Assembly: GCA_020283715.1 (NCBI GenBank)
Contig: JAIQCW010000067.1
Span: 1 to 14,772 of the forward strand
Source: Cytauxzoon felis
Lineage: Eukaryota; Apicomplexa; Aconoidasida; Piroplasmida; Theileriidae
Reading direction: 5' to 3'
Length of the DNA: 14,772 nucleotides
Shown: positions 1-7,944 of the stretch, piece by piece
How the letters are laid out: the number at the start of each line of letters is the position of its first letter
How positions within the stretch are numbered: position 1 is the stretch's first letter
The notes under the pieces: generated by a model
What the model was told of the DNA's origin: nothing
Database searches by the model: none
The model's input: the letters and a program-made list of their open reading frames with translations, nothing else
Position numbers and translations under genes: made by a program

Positions 1-78
1 ACCTCAAGTGGAATACCCGTAGCTGATCTCAGGGAAGCGGAGGGGGAAGTAAATGTAAGAGCTGACGACAGGACATAA
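1..78 (+). repeat. L-module repeat copy R1, truncated by window edge
   Basis: The first bases are the conserved ACCTCAAGTGGA start of the L module, followed by the DLREAEGEVN-coding core. Frame 1 is open from base 1 to a TAA at 76-78, so this may be the C-terminus of an upstream gene that lies outside the window. The end carries CTGACGACAG (62-71), the weak CTG/CAG version of the hairpin that follows every L module. It lies 84 bp upstream of the first Tpr-like gene. Confidence 0.75.
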
Positions 79-111
79 AATGATGATGGAATAATATTTC
101 TTTAAATAACT

Positions 112-129
112 GGGGAGGTGGATAATTTG
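112..129 (+). promoter_or_regulatory. Shared upstream motif of Tpr-like genes (copy 1)
   Basis: GGGGAGGTGGATAATTTG lies 32 nt before the ATG at 162. A close version, GGGGAGGATAATTTG, lies at 10144-10158, 43 nt before the other Tpr-like gene. The flanking sequences are otherwise dissimilar. It could be a core promoter or 5' UTR element. The function is inferred only from conservation of position. Confidence 0.4.
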
Positions 130-161
130 GAATAAAAAAATGGAACCAAGGATGTATTAAA

Positions 162-2554
162 ATGGGTAATGAGGACGACTATAAAAAATGGTTAGGTAAG
201 GCTTCTATGTTTATGTCCGGATTTGTCATGTTGACTCCACATCGTATCGCATTATCATGTGCCCCTCATGTTGCTAAGAGATTTCACCTTCCTCCTGCTA
301 CGGTCGGTTTGTTCATTTATAAAATTCATAATCCGATGGAACTCGCGAGTTTATCTTCCACATTCTTATCCAATGTTTTAACGTGGATTAATGACTCCAC
401 GATTAATACAATGTATCTTAAAAGGTACTGTTCCATAATATTCATGTGGTTAATGGCTTTATGTTCTGTAATGACTTATTTCCTATTTATAACTGGGGAT
501 GATTTTGGTTATCTTCAATATTTCTATTGGAATATGATCTTCTTTACATTTATAAATGGATTTGCCTCATCATTTGGTTTTGGAGTTAACTTCAACACCT
601 CAATGTATGGTGCTGGATTGCCTGCATCCGGAGGTGTTACTTTTTTATTACACAACGGTTACAAATGGTTATATAAAAAATATCATTGGGCTGAATATGA
701 TTATAATCTAATGATTATGCAAATGACCACCACCATCGTATTTCTATTTTTCACCTCTATCCTATGGACCGCCGATCAATGTTGGAATATATTGGAACCA
801 GAATACAAGAGTTTTTTAATCAAGAGCATTTTTGAAGCGGCTAACAACAATGCTGTTGCAAATCCAGGAGGCGTACGATATACCTGGGATAATCAGGATG
901 GCCAAAGTGGTAGAAATGATTCTAATCTTAAAACTGTTAAAGCTGCTGAAGATGAGGGTAATAAGAGAGATAAGGTTGCCGATAAACTAAATGATTCGGA
1001 GAAGGGTGTTGTTAAGAAACTTAAAGACTATTGGGAGAATACTTTGAAGAGGCAACTGACTAAATTATGGAAAGAAGAACCATTTAAAGTACCTGTTACA
1101 ATATTAACTGTCGTTGGAGGAATATTGGGTTTATTATTTATCATGGGGGTGATGATTGTTTTTAAGATCGATGAAGTTAAGCCATTCATTATTATTGGAA
1201 TATCATTCTCTATCTTAGCTTCAACTTCTATCATCTCTACACTTCTACGTGCCAATGGTCATGATAAGGATAATCTTAAAGGGATAACCGGAATAACATA
1301 TGAATATTACAATTTTGCGGCAATATATGAAAGCAAAGATAAAGCCACTACAGTTTCTTCTGAAGATAATAGTGATGATACCGAAACTAATGCAGGTGGT
1401 AATAAAAAAATTGATGCCGACAATGTTACTGCTGGTAATCATTTCAAGACAGAAGGTACAAACGCAGAACATGCCCCCAGAATCAGAGTTAAAACTGCTA
1501 GTAGCATTGAAACTCAGGCAGTAGAACTAGCTAAGGCTAATATTATTGCAGTTATTGGAATCTGTTCAATTGTTGTTATATTTGCTTGTGTTTTGTTGTT
1601 TTCTATAATAATTTTTATGGGGATAAAAATTCACTTGCCGCCCCACTTTTCCTCTTCACTTTCATTGCATCAGTTTCAGCCCTAACCTTTGGAGGAATTG
1701 CGATATCGAGTGCGATAGCCGGGATATACATGCATAAGACACTAGCCCATACTAATGAACCTAGACATAATGAAACTCTTAAGAATGCCAGAACTTGTAG
1801 TTTTATACTCCTTCCGTCTTTTGGAGTGATTGCAATATTTGGTCTAATATTATCTGTTGTTCATTCATATGTTGTATGGCCTATTACCGGATTCCTGTCA
1901 TTTGGATTTATTGCTGCGATAGCTTCCGCAGTCACGGCAAACGACGGTATAAAGAAATTATTTAAGGGTGATCCGAAAGCTGGTCATGATTGGTCTCCTA
2001 TTTTAATGTTGGGATTCTCCATGGGTTTTGTTTATGCTTTTTATCCGTCGATTTCTCCATATCAATTAGTTGATGATGAGGAACTCGGTAATGATATTGA
2101 ATTGTGGACTTTATTAATTTCATCCATCCCTACATTTCTTATAGCCTTATTGGATATACTCGATGAGGCTGCTGATACAAAATGTGGACCCGGTGGAAAT
2201 CATGGTGGAAGTAATTGGTCTGCAGGTAATAAGAAATATTGGCACTGTTCACATTTAGCCTTCCCTCCATACTTTTTTTGTATTTTCCTATTCTTTTCCG
2301 TTATGCATTTCCCTGATGGTAAGATCGGTAGATTTTTTAAAGGTCACTCTGTTAGAACAGCATTATTAGCTGTTTCCTTCAACACCGTTGAGGAATTCTT
2401 AGAAGCTGTTGGTTTTGCCGGAGGCGGTATGCAAGCTGGTGGTTTTACTGGTCCGATTACTCAATTTAATGTCTTATTTATGTTTGTAATATTAAATGTC
2501 TCCATGTTTACCGGCTATTTAAAACAAACTTTATCAAAGTTGTCAATCATATAA
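162..2554 (+). CDS. Tpr/Tar-related multi-pass membrane protein, one frame break
   Basis: This is a polytopic membrane protein resembling the Theileria Tpr-related family, whose function is unknown. The first frame runs 162-1685. Hydrophobic spans lie near residues 91-110, 119-143, 188-205, 311-333, 341-361 and 468-498, with a charged Lys/Glu/Asp loop at about 245-308. The conserved stretch LTPHRIALSCAPHV is at residues 24-37. The protein then continues in the -1 frame, which is open across the break and ends at 2554; it carries WSPILMLGFSMG and the block FYPSISPY. Both halves align in order with the single gene at 10202, so this is one gene. The switch lies between about 1590 and 1640, where G4 (1619-1622) and A5 (1625-1629) runs occur. 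A one-base indel explains it best. A 92-nt intron (1588-1679, GT...TTTCAG) also restores phase but would delete a membrane hairpin. The family name is moderately certain; transport is speculation. Confidence 0.65.
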
Positions 2555-2573
2555 AATTGTAATGTCGGGCATC

Positions 2574-2597
2574 TGGGGATAATTAACACCATAATTC
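2574..2597 (+). promoter_or_regulatory. Shared 3' motif of Tpr-like genes (copy 1)
   Basis: A 24-nt sequence beginning TGGGGATAATTAAC and ending CATAATTC starts 20 nt after the stop codon. It recurs identically at 11591-11614 after the second Tpr-like gene. It probably belongs to the 3' UTR or is a processing signal. It could also be residual duplication homology, but the bases around it have diverged. Confidence 0.45.
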
Positions 2598-2662
2598 GAT
2601 TAATACCCGATATTTCTATTATTTTACACCATAATTTTAAAACGACCCCAGAATTGAATATG

Positions 2663-2895
2663 GGGTTCCACTCGAGGTCCAATCACTATCTTCCATTACA
2701 ACTAGTCTTCCACTCGCCGTGGTAGCTTCTTCTATTTATCTCCCCCTCCGCTTCCCTGAGATCAGCTGCGGGTACTCCACTTGGGGTTACATCCTTATTA
2801 CTATCTTCGCCACGATCTCTGGGAGTGGCATTACCCTTCAGGGATAGATAATTGGAAGAGGCTCCACGCCAAGTGGCAACACAAGGTCGTAACCT
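2663..2895 (-). repeat. S-L repeat copy R2, minus strand
   Basis: On the minus strand, the S module (2809-2876, preceded by hairpin CCACTTGGCGTGG, stem CCAC/GTGG) is followed by L (2710-2790, ending in hairpin CCACGGCGAGTGG). One frame is open from SSNYLSLK through DLREAEGEINRR to a stop about 18 codons later. No start codon precedes it. The copy sits between the Tpr-like gene and the UFD1 exon. Confidence 0.8.
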
Positions 2896-3009
2896 TAGGT
2901 GTATTGTAACGTTTATGGATAATAATCATGTAATAGAGACTATATAATTGTATAATGCTTTTGTAATCCTGTAGATTAATTTGGATTTATAATAATTTTA
3001 TTTTTTTAG

Positions 3010-3292
3010 GCCATATGATATTGTACGCTTAACACATATAGATTTACCTGAAGCTATTTATGTTAAAATACGTCCTTTAACTTTAGATTTTTTTGATTTA
3101 GATTCACCCAAATCAATTTTAGAAGAATATTTAAGACAATACAGTACATTAACACGTGGTACAATCATACAAATCAGTCATGATAATAAAATATATCAAT
3201 TAGAAATCGTTACAATCAATACACAACATATACAAAATGCAGAATGCGCTACCATACAAGATACAGATATCGCCGTCGATATCATCAAATAA
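3010..3292 (+). pseudogene. Orphan last exon of UFD1 (ubiquitin fusion degradation protein 1)
   Basis: A 3' splice site (pyrimidine run ending TTTTTTTAG at 3001-3009) is followed by an open segment of 93 codons with a TAA at 3290-3292. It reads like the second half of the UFD1 core: the order LPEAIYVKIRPLTLDFFDL, then SPKSILEEYLRQYSTLTRG, then a KIYQLEIV strand matches UFD1 (LP.GTYVK..P...DFLD / NPKA.LE..LR....LT.GD / K.Y.L.V). UFD1 with NPL4 is a cofactor of the CDC48/p97 segregase. Apicomplexans also have an apicoplast UFD1. No upstream coding sequence for the first half can be found before the repeat at 2895. There is no start codon, so it appears to be an isolated genomic exon copy rather than a retrocopy. 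It is flanked by repeat copies on both sides. It could still be a live exon if a distant 5' exon exists. Confidence 0.6.
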
Positions 3293-3319
3293 TTTATTAC
3301 AACAATTTATTTTGTAATC

Positions 3320-3600
3320 CACCCGATGTCCAATCCACCTCCCTTCGTCCTGCCGTCAGCTCTTCCACCTGAGGTCCGTCTTGCAGACAGCTTCTCTATT
3401 TACTTCCCCTTCCAGCTCCCGTAGATCGCTTACAGGTATTCCACTTGAGGTTACATCCAACACATCCTTAGCACCATCTTCCATCATTCCCATGATGGAT
3501 GATCCATCACCACCTTCACCACGATCTCTGGGAGTGGCTATACTCTTTAGAGATAGGTAAATAGAGAAGCTCTCTGCAAGAGGAAAAGTGGTGGATTAGA
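3320..3600 (-). repeat. S-L repeat copy R3, minus strand
   Basis: On the minus strand the order is ACCTCAG-type flank, hairpin CTCTTGCAGAG (3572-3582), S module, an 81-nt spacer (3440-3520), L module with the alternative core codons (DLRELEGEVNRE), hairpin GTCTGCAAGAC (3378-3388), a CCACCTGAGGT flank, and a further CTGCCGTCAG hairpin (3351-3360). The frame is open from before S through L. The spacer is 80/81 identical to 8041-8121. Confidence 0.8.
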
Positions 3601-3707
3601 CCTCAGGTGGAAGACAAAGTTATAACCTCGAGTGGTATGGGGTTCTATGGTGCTATTAATCCCCACAATTCATCACTTTATCCTTATCTCGGCGAAATAA
3701 GGTTTTG

Positions 3708-3815
3708 TAACCTCAAGTGGAACCCGCAGCTGATCTCAGGGAAGCGGAGGGGGAGGTAAATAGAAGAGGCCACCACGGCGAGTGGGAACAGAGTTGGATT
3801 GGACTTCAGGTGGAA
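3708..3815 (+). repeat. L-module repeat copy R4, frame-broken
   Basis: This is an L module starting GTAACCTCAAGTGGA and ending with hairpin CCACGGCGAGTGG (3773-3785) and a GGACTTCAGGTGGA flank. Two bases are missing between GTGGA and ACCCG compared with the other copies, so the peptide frame is lost here. It lies just downstream of the FAINT gene on the other strand. Confidence 0.8.
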
Positions 3816-3869
3816 CATTGAGTGTGGAATATATATTGTATGTTATGAATGAGATTAAATTTATGGTAA

Positions 3870-5012
3870 TTATTTAACGGTTGACATGAATTCATCATAT
3901 TGTATAGCGTTTGATTCTATCCATTGTCCATCATCATTTTTTTGAAAGTATCTATAGCCTACTTTGGTAGTATTGATAGTGACCCATACAGAATTTCTTT
4001 TTCGAAGGCTGAAATAATAAATGATATGTGTAACATTATCACCATCATCGATATTAATAACATTATTATTATGTTCTATAATACTATTGATTTTATAACC
4101 TGATGTAATTTCATAATTATAAATTATATAATTATTTATATATTTTATATTTATAATATAAGATTTACTGGGTATACGTTTATTTAGATCAATAATTACA
4201 TCAATAGAATCAATTATAAAATTAATATCATCATAATTACCTTGTTTTAATGATTCATTACATAATTTATAATTATCTCTTGTAATTTGTATCCATTTTT
4301 CATTATTTTTTATATAATAAAGATGGGGTTTACCAAATACATTACCTTTTAATTTAATTTTTGTTAATATTGGTTGATCTTTTAATTTATCATATGAAAA
4401 TATAATTCTTGTTGCTATTTTATCATTTTTTCCCCATATTAATATATCACTATCAACAACTTTTATAATTTTTACACCACGTTTAGATGAATGTATCCAA
4501 TCTATTCTATTACCATTTTCTATTCTTGTTATTTCTAAAAATTCTGATGAATGTCTAAGATTACAATTAACTGTTAATAATACTGTATCATCATCATCTT
4601 TTTCAATATTACCTCTTTCAAGTTGTTTATATGCATTATCATATTCATCTTTTGTAACAATAAACCATTCATTATATTTATATACATAATATAATGAATA
4701 ATATTTTGAATTAATATTCTTAAATAATAAATGTAATAAATGTGGTACACGTGTAATCTTATATAATGTTGATGTTACTTCTATAGGTGTTAATTGAAAA
4801 CATTTCCATATTACTACACCACCTTCTATTATTTTTATTATCTTATCATCACTAGATGGTGTATATCTCATATTTATAAAATTCTCATGTATCTCTTCCT
4901 TTACTTTTAATATAGTACTATTGTTCCCATCCTCTATGTCTAGAATCAATTCTTCTCCATAACATAAATAATTATAATATAATATACAATACAACAATAA
5001 AATATACTTCAT
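3870..5012 (-). CDS. Secreted FAINT (DUF529) domain protein, intact
   Basis: This is an intact 380-residue protein. It begins with a signal peptide (MKYILLLYCILYYNYLCYG, residues 1-19, no later membrane span). The rest forms three FAINT-like units at about 23-130, 145-255 and 270-378. Each has the family pattern: a LDI/LTV strand start, a KIIKVVDSDILIW-type turn with a conserved Trp, and a Y..K...W..IT strand before the linker (YYIKNNEKWIQIT, FQKNDDGQWIES). FAINT domains are a Theileria expansion found in secreted proteins thought to act in or on the host cell. No nuclear localisation signal or SVSP-type Q/P-rich block is visible. The gene is very AT-rich, single-exon, and on the same strand as the other FAINT genes here. 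The ATG at 5012 fits the signal peptide directly. Confidence 0.8.
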   Translation of the reverse strand: MKYILLLYCILYYNYLCYGEELILDIEDGNNSTILKVKEEIHENFINMRYTPSSDDKIIKIIEGGVVIWKCFQLTPIEVTSTLYKITRVPHLLHLLFKNINSKYYSLYYVYKYNEWFIVTKDEYDNAYKQLERGNIEKDDDDTVLLTVNCNLRHSSEFLEITRIENGNRIDWIHSSKRGVKIIKVVDSDILIWGKNDKIATRIIFSYDKLKDQPILTKIKLKGNVFGKPHLYYIKNNEKWIQITRDNYKLCNESLKQGNYDDINFIIDSIDVIIDLNKRIPSKSYIINIKYINNYIIYNYEITSGYKINSIIEHNNNVINIDDGDNVTHIIYYFSLRKRNSVWVTINTTKVGYRYFQKNDDGQWIESNAIQYDEFMSTVK

Positions 5013-5384
5013 TTTCGTCTATACTATTCTATTACTACATTATCAATGCCAATCTCATCGGCAACAAAACTACATTCAAGTTTTATTAATTCAAACCTAC
5101 AATGGGGAATTAAAATAGTACATTACTTAGATCTATAGAATAATAACGTACATCTACATATAATAACCACTATAGACTTTATATACACTATTCAATACTA
5201 ATTTATATCCATTTATATTTATTATACAACAATATCCCATTAATTTAGAGGAAGAAATAATTTACAATCATACAAGTCAATATTACAAACTTCAATAAAT
5301 TTTTTATAATACATACATTAATCAATATAATAATTCGTAAATAATTACAAGTGAATGATCTCTAATTTTTACTTTTATTTTATT
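5013..5384. other. AT-rich intergenic region upstream of FAINT gene
   Basis: This stretch is strongly AT-rich with frequent stops in all frames. I see no coding segment and no repeat module. It must hold the promoter of the minus-strand FAINT gene that ends it, but no element can be singled out. Confidence 0.4.
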
Positions 5385-5514
5385 CATCCAGATCCGATCT
5401 CAGGAATCCAAAGGGAATTTAAATCATCATGGATTTACATCTAGACCTCCAATTGGTCATGTCATCCGTCTTTTATTTTAATTCCCTTTGGATTCTTGAG
5501 ATCGGATCTGGATG
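5385..5514. repeat. Palindrome with 40-bp arms, L-module related
   Basis: The left arm is 5385-5424 and the right arm 5475-5514; reverse-complemented they match at 38 of 40 positions, around a 50-nt loop. Each arm contains GATCTCAGG/GATCTCAAG followed by a degenerate version of the L core. Read in the L frame, the left arm gives DLRNPKGNLN, against DLREAEGEVN in normal copies. It is therefore probably an ancient inverted pair of L modules, or a foldback element from which L derives. Confidence 0.7.
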
Positions 5515-5654
5515 ATGTTATATTTCTGTTAATTTACAAGTATATGCTTTTATGACTGCCTCATATACCCCATAATTGTCGGGATAACATGCACTATATT
5601 CTGTGGTGTTTTAGATGTCTATTGAAGATTAGGAGTGAATATAATATATATTAC

Positions 5655-5852
5655 TATATCAATACAATTGAAGGAAGAAGTATAGTTATATGAAAGTATT
5701 TGTGTATTAATATAAATAATTGATATAATATATAATGTATATAACTACTAACATGAATTGATACTATTATAGTAACTATATTATACTAGTAATAATACTA
5801 ACTTAACTAACTTCTGTAAATTAATATAATATTATACGAAGATTGTAAATGA
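5655..5852 (+). repeat. Left arm of 198-bp inverted repeat
   Basis: The sequence from TATATCAATAC to GTAAATGA is the reverse complement of 7663-7860 with three mismatches and no gaps. Homology continues inward into the signal-peptide and repeat regions at lower identity. Outward, both flanks contain an ATACCCCATAAT string. On the right arm this sequence is the upstream region of the 7443-7658 gene, so it probably contains that gene's promoter. Confidence 0.9.
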
Positions 5853-6034
5853 TTGAGAGAAGATAATTATTGTATTATAATTTTATGATATGTAATTATT
5901 ATTATTGTACTGTCATCAGGTGGAAACCTCAAGTGGATTACCCGCAGCTGATCTCAGGGAAGCGGAGGGGGAACTAAATAGAAGAGCTGTCTGCAAGACA
6001 AGGAGATGTAGATGTGACCTCAAGTGGAGAAGCT
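5853..6034 (+). pseudogene. Decayed inverted copy of the short signal-peptide/repeat gene
   Basis: Directly after the left inverted-repeat arm, bases 5853-5925 align with the signal-peptide codons of the 7443-7658 gene. The start codon position reads GAG instead of ATG, and stops occur a few codons later. The L module that follows remains open to a stop near 6034. The promoter-like arm has stayed 98% identical while the coding part has diverged. Confidence 0.55.
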
Positions 6035-6073
6035 GACGGCAGGACTTAGAGGGTTGGATAGGACTTAGGTGGA
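5911..6073 (+). repeat. L-module repeat copy R5
   Basis: ATCAGGTGG and ACCTCAAGTGGA flanks lead into the DLREAEGELNRR core, hairpin GTCTGCAAGAC (5989-5999), a second ACCTCAAGTGGA flank, hairpin CTGACGGCAG (6033-6042) and a GGACTTAGGTGGA end. The L frame is open until after the first hairpin. Confidence 0.8.
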
Positions 6074-6130
6074 TGTTATATATATAATATAGGATTGAAT
6101 AGTTTAATATTGATTATATAATATATTTGA

Positions 6131-7036
6131 TTAATCTGAATCTACGGATGATATGGATGTATCAATTGAATCATCTGAGCTTTCATCATCTGTATCATGT
6201 AAATCTCGTACAGCATCTTCATGTGCTTCTTTAATAGCTTCTGTAGGTTTTTGTAATTTTTTAGATTGTAATTCTTCATAGAATATATTGAATGATTGTT
6301 TATCGGATGGTATCCAATTATTATTAATTGATTGAAAATATAATTCTTCATTTTTTAAATTTTTTGTATTAAATTTTAACCAAATATTTTCTTTATTAAT
6401 AGAATTATAATAATAATTTATATTTAAAATAGAATCATCACCATCTGTTTCATAAATTAATTTATCATCATCTACAATTCTTTTTAAAGTATAATGTTTA
6501 TTAGGTTTACATTTAGCTTCTAAAATATCATAAAATAAATCTATAATAATATCATATGCCCAAGTATTTAATCTTGAATTAATATTTACAGTTACATTAT
6601 CTTTATTTAAAATTACTTTATTTTCATCATATTTTCCTGTAACTAAATCCCAATGTATTGATTTAAATATTAATGGTTCTATATTTATCCATTGTCCATT
6701 ATGTTTTATAAAATATAATCTCTTGGCAAATAATATATTACCAAATTTAATTTTTGCTAATATATTATAATTTGTAGGTCTATTTATATATATTTTTATA
6801 CAATTTGGTATCTCATTTGTCTTATTCCATATGTCTAAATTCGATTCTGAAACTTTTATTATATCTACTTTAGGTTTAGGTTTATAAATTATAGTTAATC
6901 TAAATGCTCTTGCTTTTCTAGTTACATCTATATGTTCTGTAGACTGCCTTTCATTTATATCTAATGATATCTCATAATTACATATACAATTATAATAACA
7001 AATTATTATACAACAGACTAATATATTAAACCTCAT
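6131..7036 (-). CDS. Secreted FAINT (DUF529) domain protein with acidic tail
   Basis: This is an intact 301-residue protein with signal peptide MRFNILVCCIIICYYNCIC (residues 1-19). It has two FAINT-like units, at about 22-125 and 145-258, with the typical DIIKVSESNLDIW turn and YFIKHNGQWINIE strand, repeated as YFQSINNNWIPS. The C-terminus (about 270-301) is acidic and Ser/Asp-rich (DTDDESSDD...), unlike the other two FAINT genes. It lies between the arms of the 198-bp inverted repeat, on the same strand as its relatives. Secretion is supported by sequence; a host-cell role is inferred from the family. The single methionine start at 7036 is followed at once by the hydrophobic core. Confidence 0.8.
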   Translation of the reverse strand: MRFNILVCCIIICYYNCICNYEISLDINERQSTEHIDVTRKARAFRLTIIYKPKPKVDIIKVSESNLDIWNKTNEIPNCIKIYINRPTNYNILAKIKFGNILFAKRLYFIKHNGQWINIEPLIFKSIHWDLVTGKYDENKVILNKDNVTVNINSRLNTWAYDIIIDLFYDILEAKCKPNKHYTLKRIVDDDKLIYETDGDDSILNINYYYNSINKENIWLKFNTKNLKNEELYFQSINNNWIPSDKQSFNIFYEELQSKKLQKPTEAIKEAHEDAVRDLHDTDDESSDDSIDTSISSVDSD

Positions 7037-7084
7037 CGCTTATAGTATACATAAATTATACAGTAATACTACATTTAATGTACC

Positions 7085-7219
7085 ATGCAGTCAAATGCAT
7101 TAGAATTTAATCCATTTATAAATGTACATAAAAATGGGGTATACAAATTTGATTATCATGATAAAATTATCGATCTATTACCATCTAATCTAAACTACAT
7201 GCATAATTTAATCATATAA
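7085..7219 (+). CDS. Small open frame, possible exon remnant
   Basis: A 44-codon ATG-to-TAA frame begins MQSNALEFNPFINVHKNG and continues with a mixed, non-low-complexity composition that stands out from the surrounding AT-rich DNA. I do not recognise it. It could be an orphan exon of a host gene, as with the UFD1 exon, or chance. It lies upstream of and divergent from the FAINT gene ending at 7036. Confidence 0.25.
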   Translation: MQSNALEFNPFINVHKNGVYKFDYHDKIIDLLPSNLNYMHNLII

Positions 7220-7442
7220 CATTAAATAATTTACATTACAATTAAATCTACCCTATAATATAGTGCTATTGGAATAATTGAATATTATACAATTTTATAT
7301 TTAAAAAATTTATCAAGTTGTTTAAATGTACATCTAATTTCATTTCCACTTGTTCAAATATATATCTAATTTCATCATTGCGAATATAATATAAATATAC
7401 TCGATTTTTCTTCAACCGTTGAAATTTTGTCTAATTCACATT
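7220..7442. other. AT-rich spacer without a visible gene
   Basis: The sequence has only short frames. A tandem-like pair ACATCTAATTTCATTTCCACTTGTTCAAATATATATCTAATTTCAT (7330-7375) repeats the words ATCTAATTTCAT and CTTGTT/CATTTCC loosely. Nothing else is supported. Confidence 0.3.
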
Positions 7443-7658
7443 CTATTCTACCCGATGATCACTTAAAGTTACAAACTCACGTTCTCCTGCAGAGAGCTCT
7501 TCCACTTGAGGTCCATCTTTTCCATTGCATGGAGCTTCTCTATTTACCTCCCCCTCAAACTCCCGTAGATCGTTTTCGGGTAAACCACTTCCACCTGAGG
7601 TCCAACAATATAATATTCCATAAATTAATTGAATTATAATTACAATAAATATCTTCAT
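7443..7658 (-). CDS. Short secreted protein: signal peptide fused to L-module repeat
   Basis: The frame has 71 codons. Residues 1-19 (MKIFIVIIIQLIYGILYCW) form a clear signal peptide of the kind that opens the neighbouring FAINT genes. At once the repeat begins (TSGGSGLPENDLREFEGEVN), with the hairpin-coding PCNGK and a second flank (GPQVEELSAGE) before the stop. No FAINT domain follows. It is either a FAINT gene whose body was replaced by the repeat, or a promoter plus signal peptide captured by it. Its upstream region is the right arm of the 198-bp inverted repeat, and a decayed copy lies at 5853-6034. Expression is unknown. Confidence 0.5.
   Translation of the reverse strand: MKIFIVIIIQLIYGILYCWTSGGSGLPENDLREFEGEVNREAPCNGKDGPQVEELSAGEREFVTLSDHRVE
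7484..7604 (-). repeat. L-module repeat copy R6 inside the short secreted gene
   Basis: On the minus strand, an ACCTCAGGTGGA flank leads to an L core with the alternative codons (CTACGGGAGTTTGAG, LREFE), then hairpin CCATGCAATGG (7522-7532 on the plus strand as CCATTGCATGG), an ACCTCAAGTGGA flank, and an imperfect hairpin CTCCTGCAGAG (7484-7494). Confidence 0.8.
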
Positions 7659-7662
7659 TCAG

Positions 7663-7860
7663 TCATTTATAATCTTCGTATAATATTATATTAATTTACA
7701 GAAGTTAGTTAAGTTAGTATTATTACTAGTATAATATAGTTACTATAATAGTATCAATTCATGTTAGTAGTTATATACATTATATATTATATCAATTATT
7801 TATATTAATACACAAATACTTTCATATAACTATACATCATCCTTCAATTGTATTGATATA
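7663..7860 (-). repeat. Right arm of 198-bp inverted repeat
   Basis: This is the reverse complement of 5655-5852, with two mismatches in an ATGATG/AAGAAG patch and one near the inner end. It lies immediately upstream of the ATG at 7658, so it includes the 5' flank of that minus-strand gene. Confidence 0.9.
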
Positions 7861-7944
7861 TATTATAAATTACTGGAAGGATATGGAATTGATATAGTCA
7901 ATTTGGATTATGGGGTATGCCACATAATTATAGTGTTTGTCTAA

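Noticed and set aside
1600..1632. Classic -1 ribosomal slippery heptamer
   Set aside because: No X XXY YYZ heptamer is in the right phase near the break, and no downstream structure is evident.
1588..1679. Intron in the first Tpr-like gene
   Set aside because: The acceptor TTTCAG with a pyrimidine tract is good and phase fits, but the donor is weak and removal would delete half of each of two membrane helices that have counterparts elsewhere in the protein. It is kept only as an alternative.
2663..3815. CRISPR-like array of repeats
   Set aside because: Copies are on both strands, irregularly spaced and partly coding, in eukaryotic DNA. There are no uniform repeats and spacers and no cas genes.
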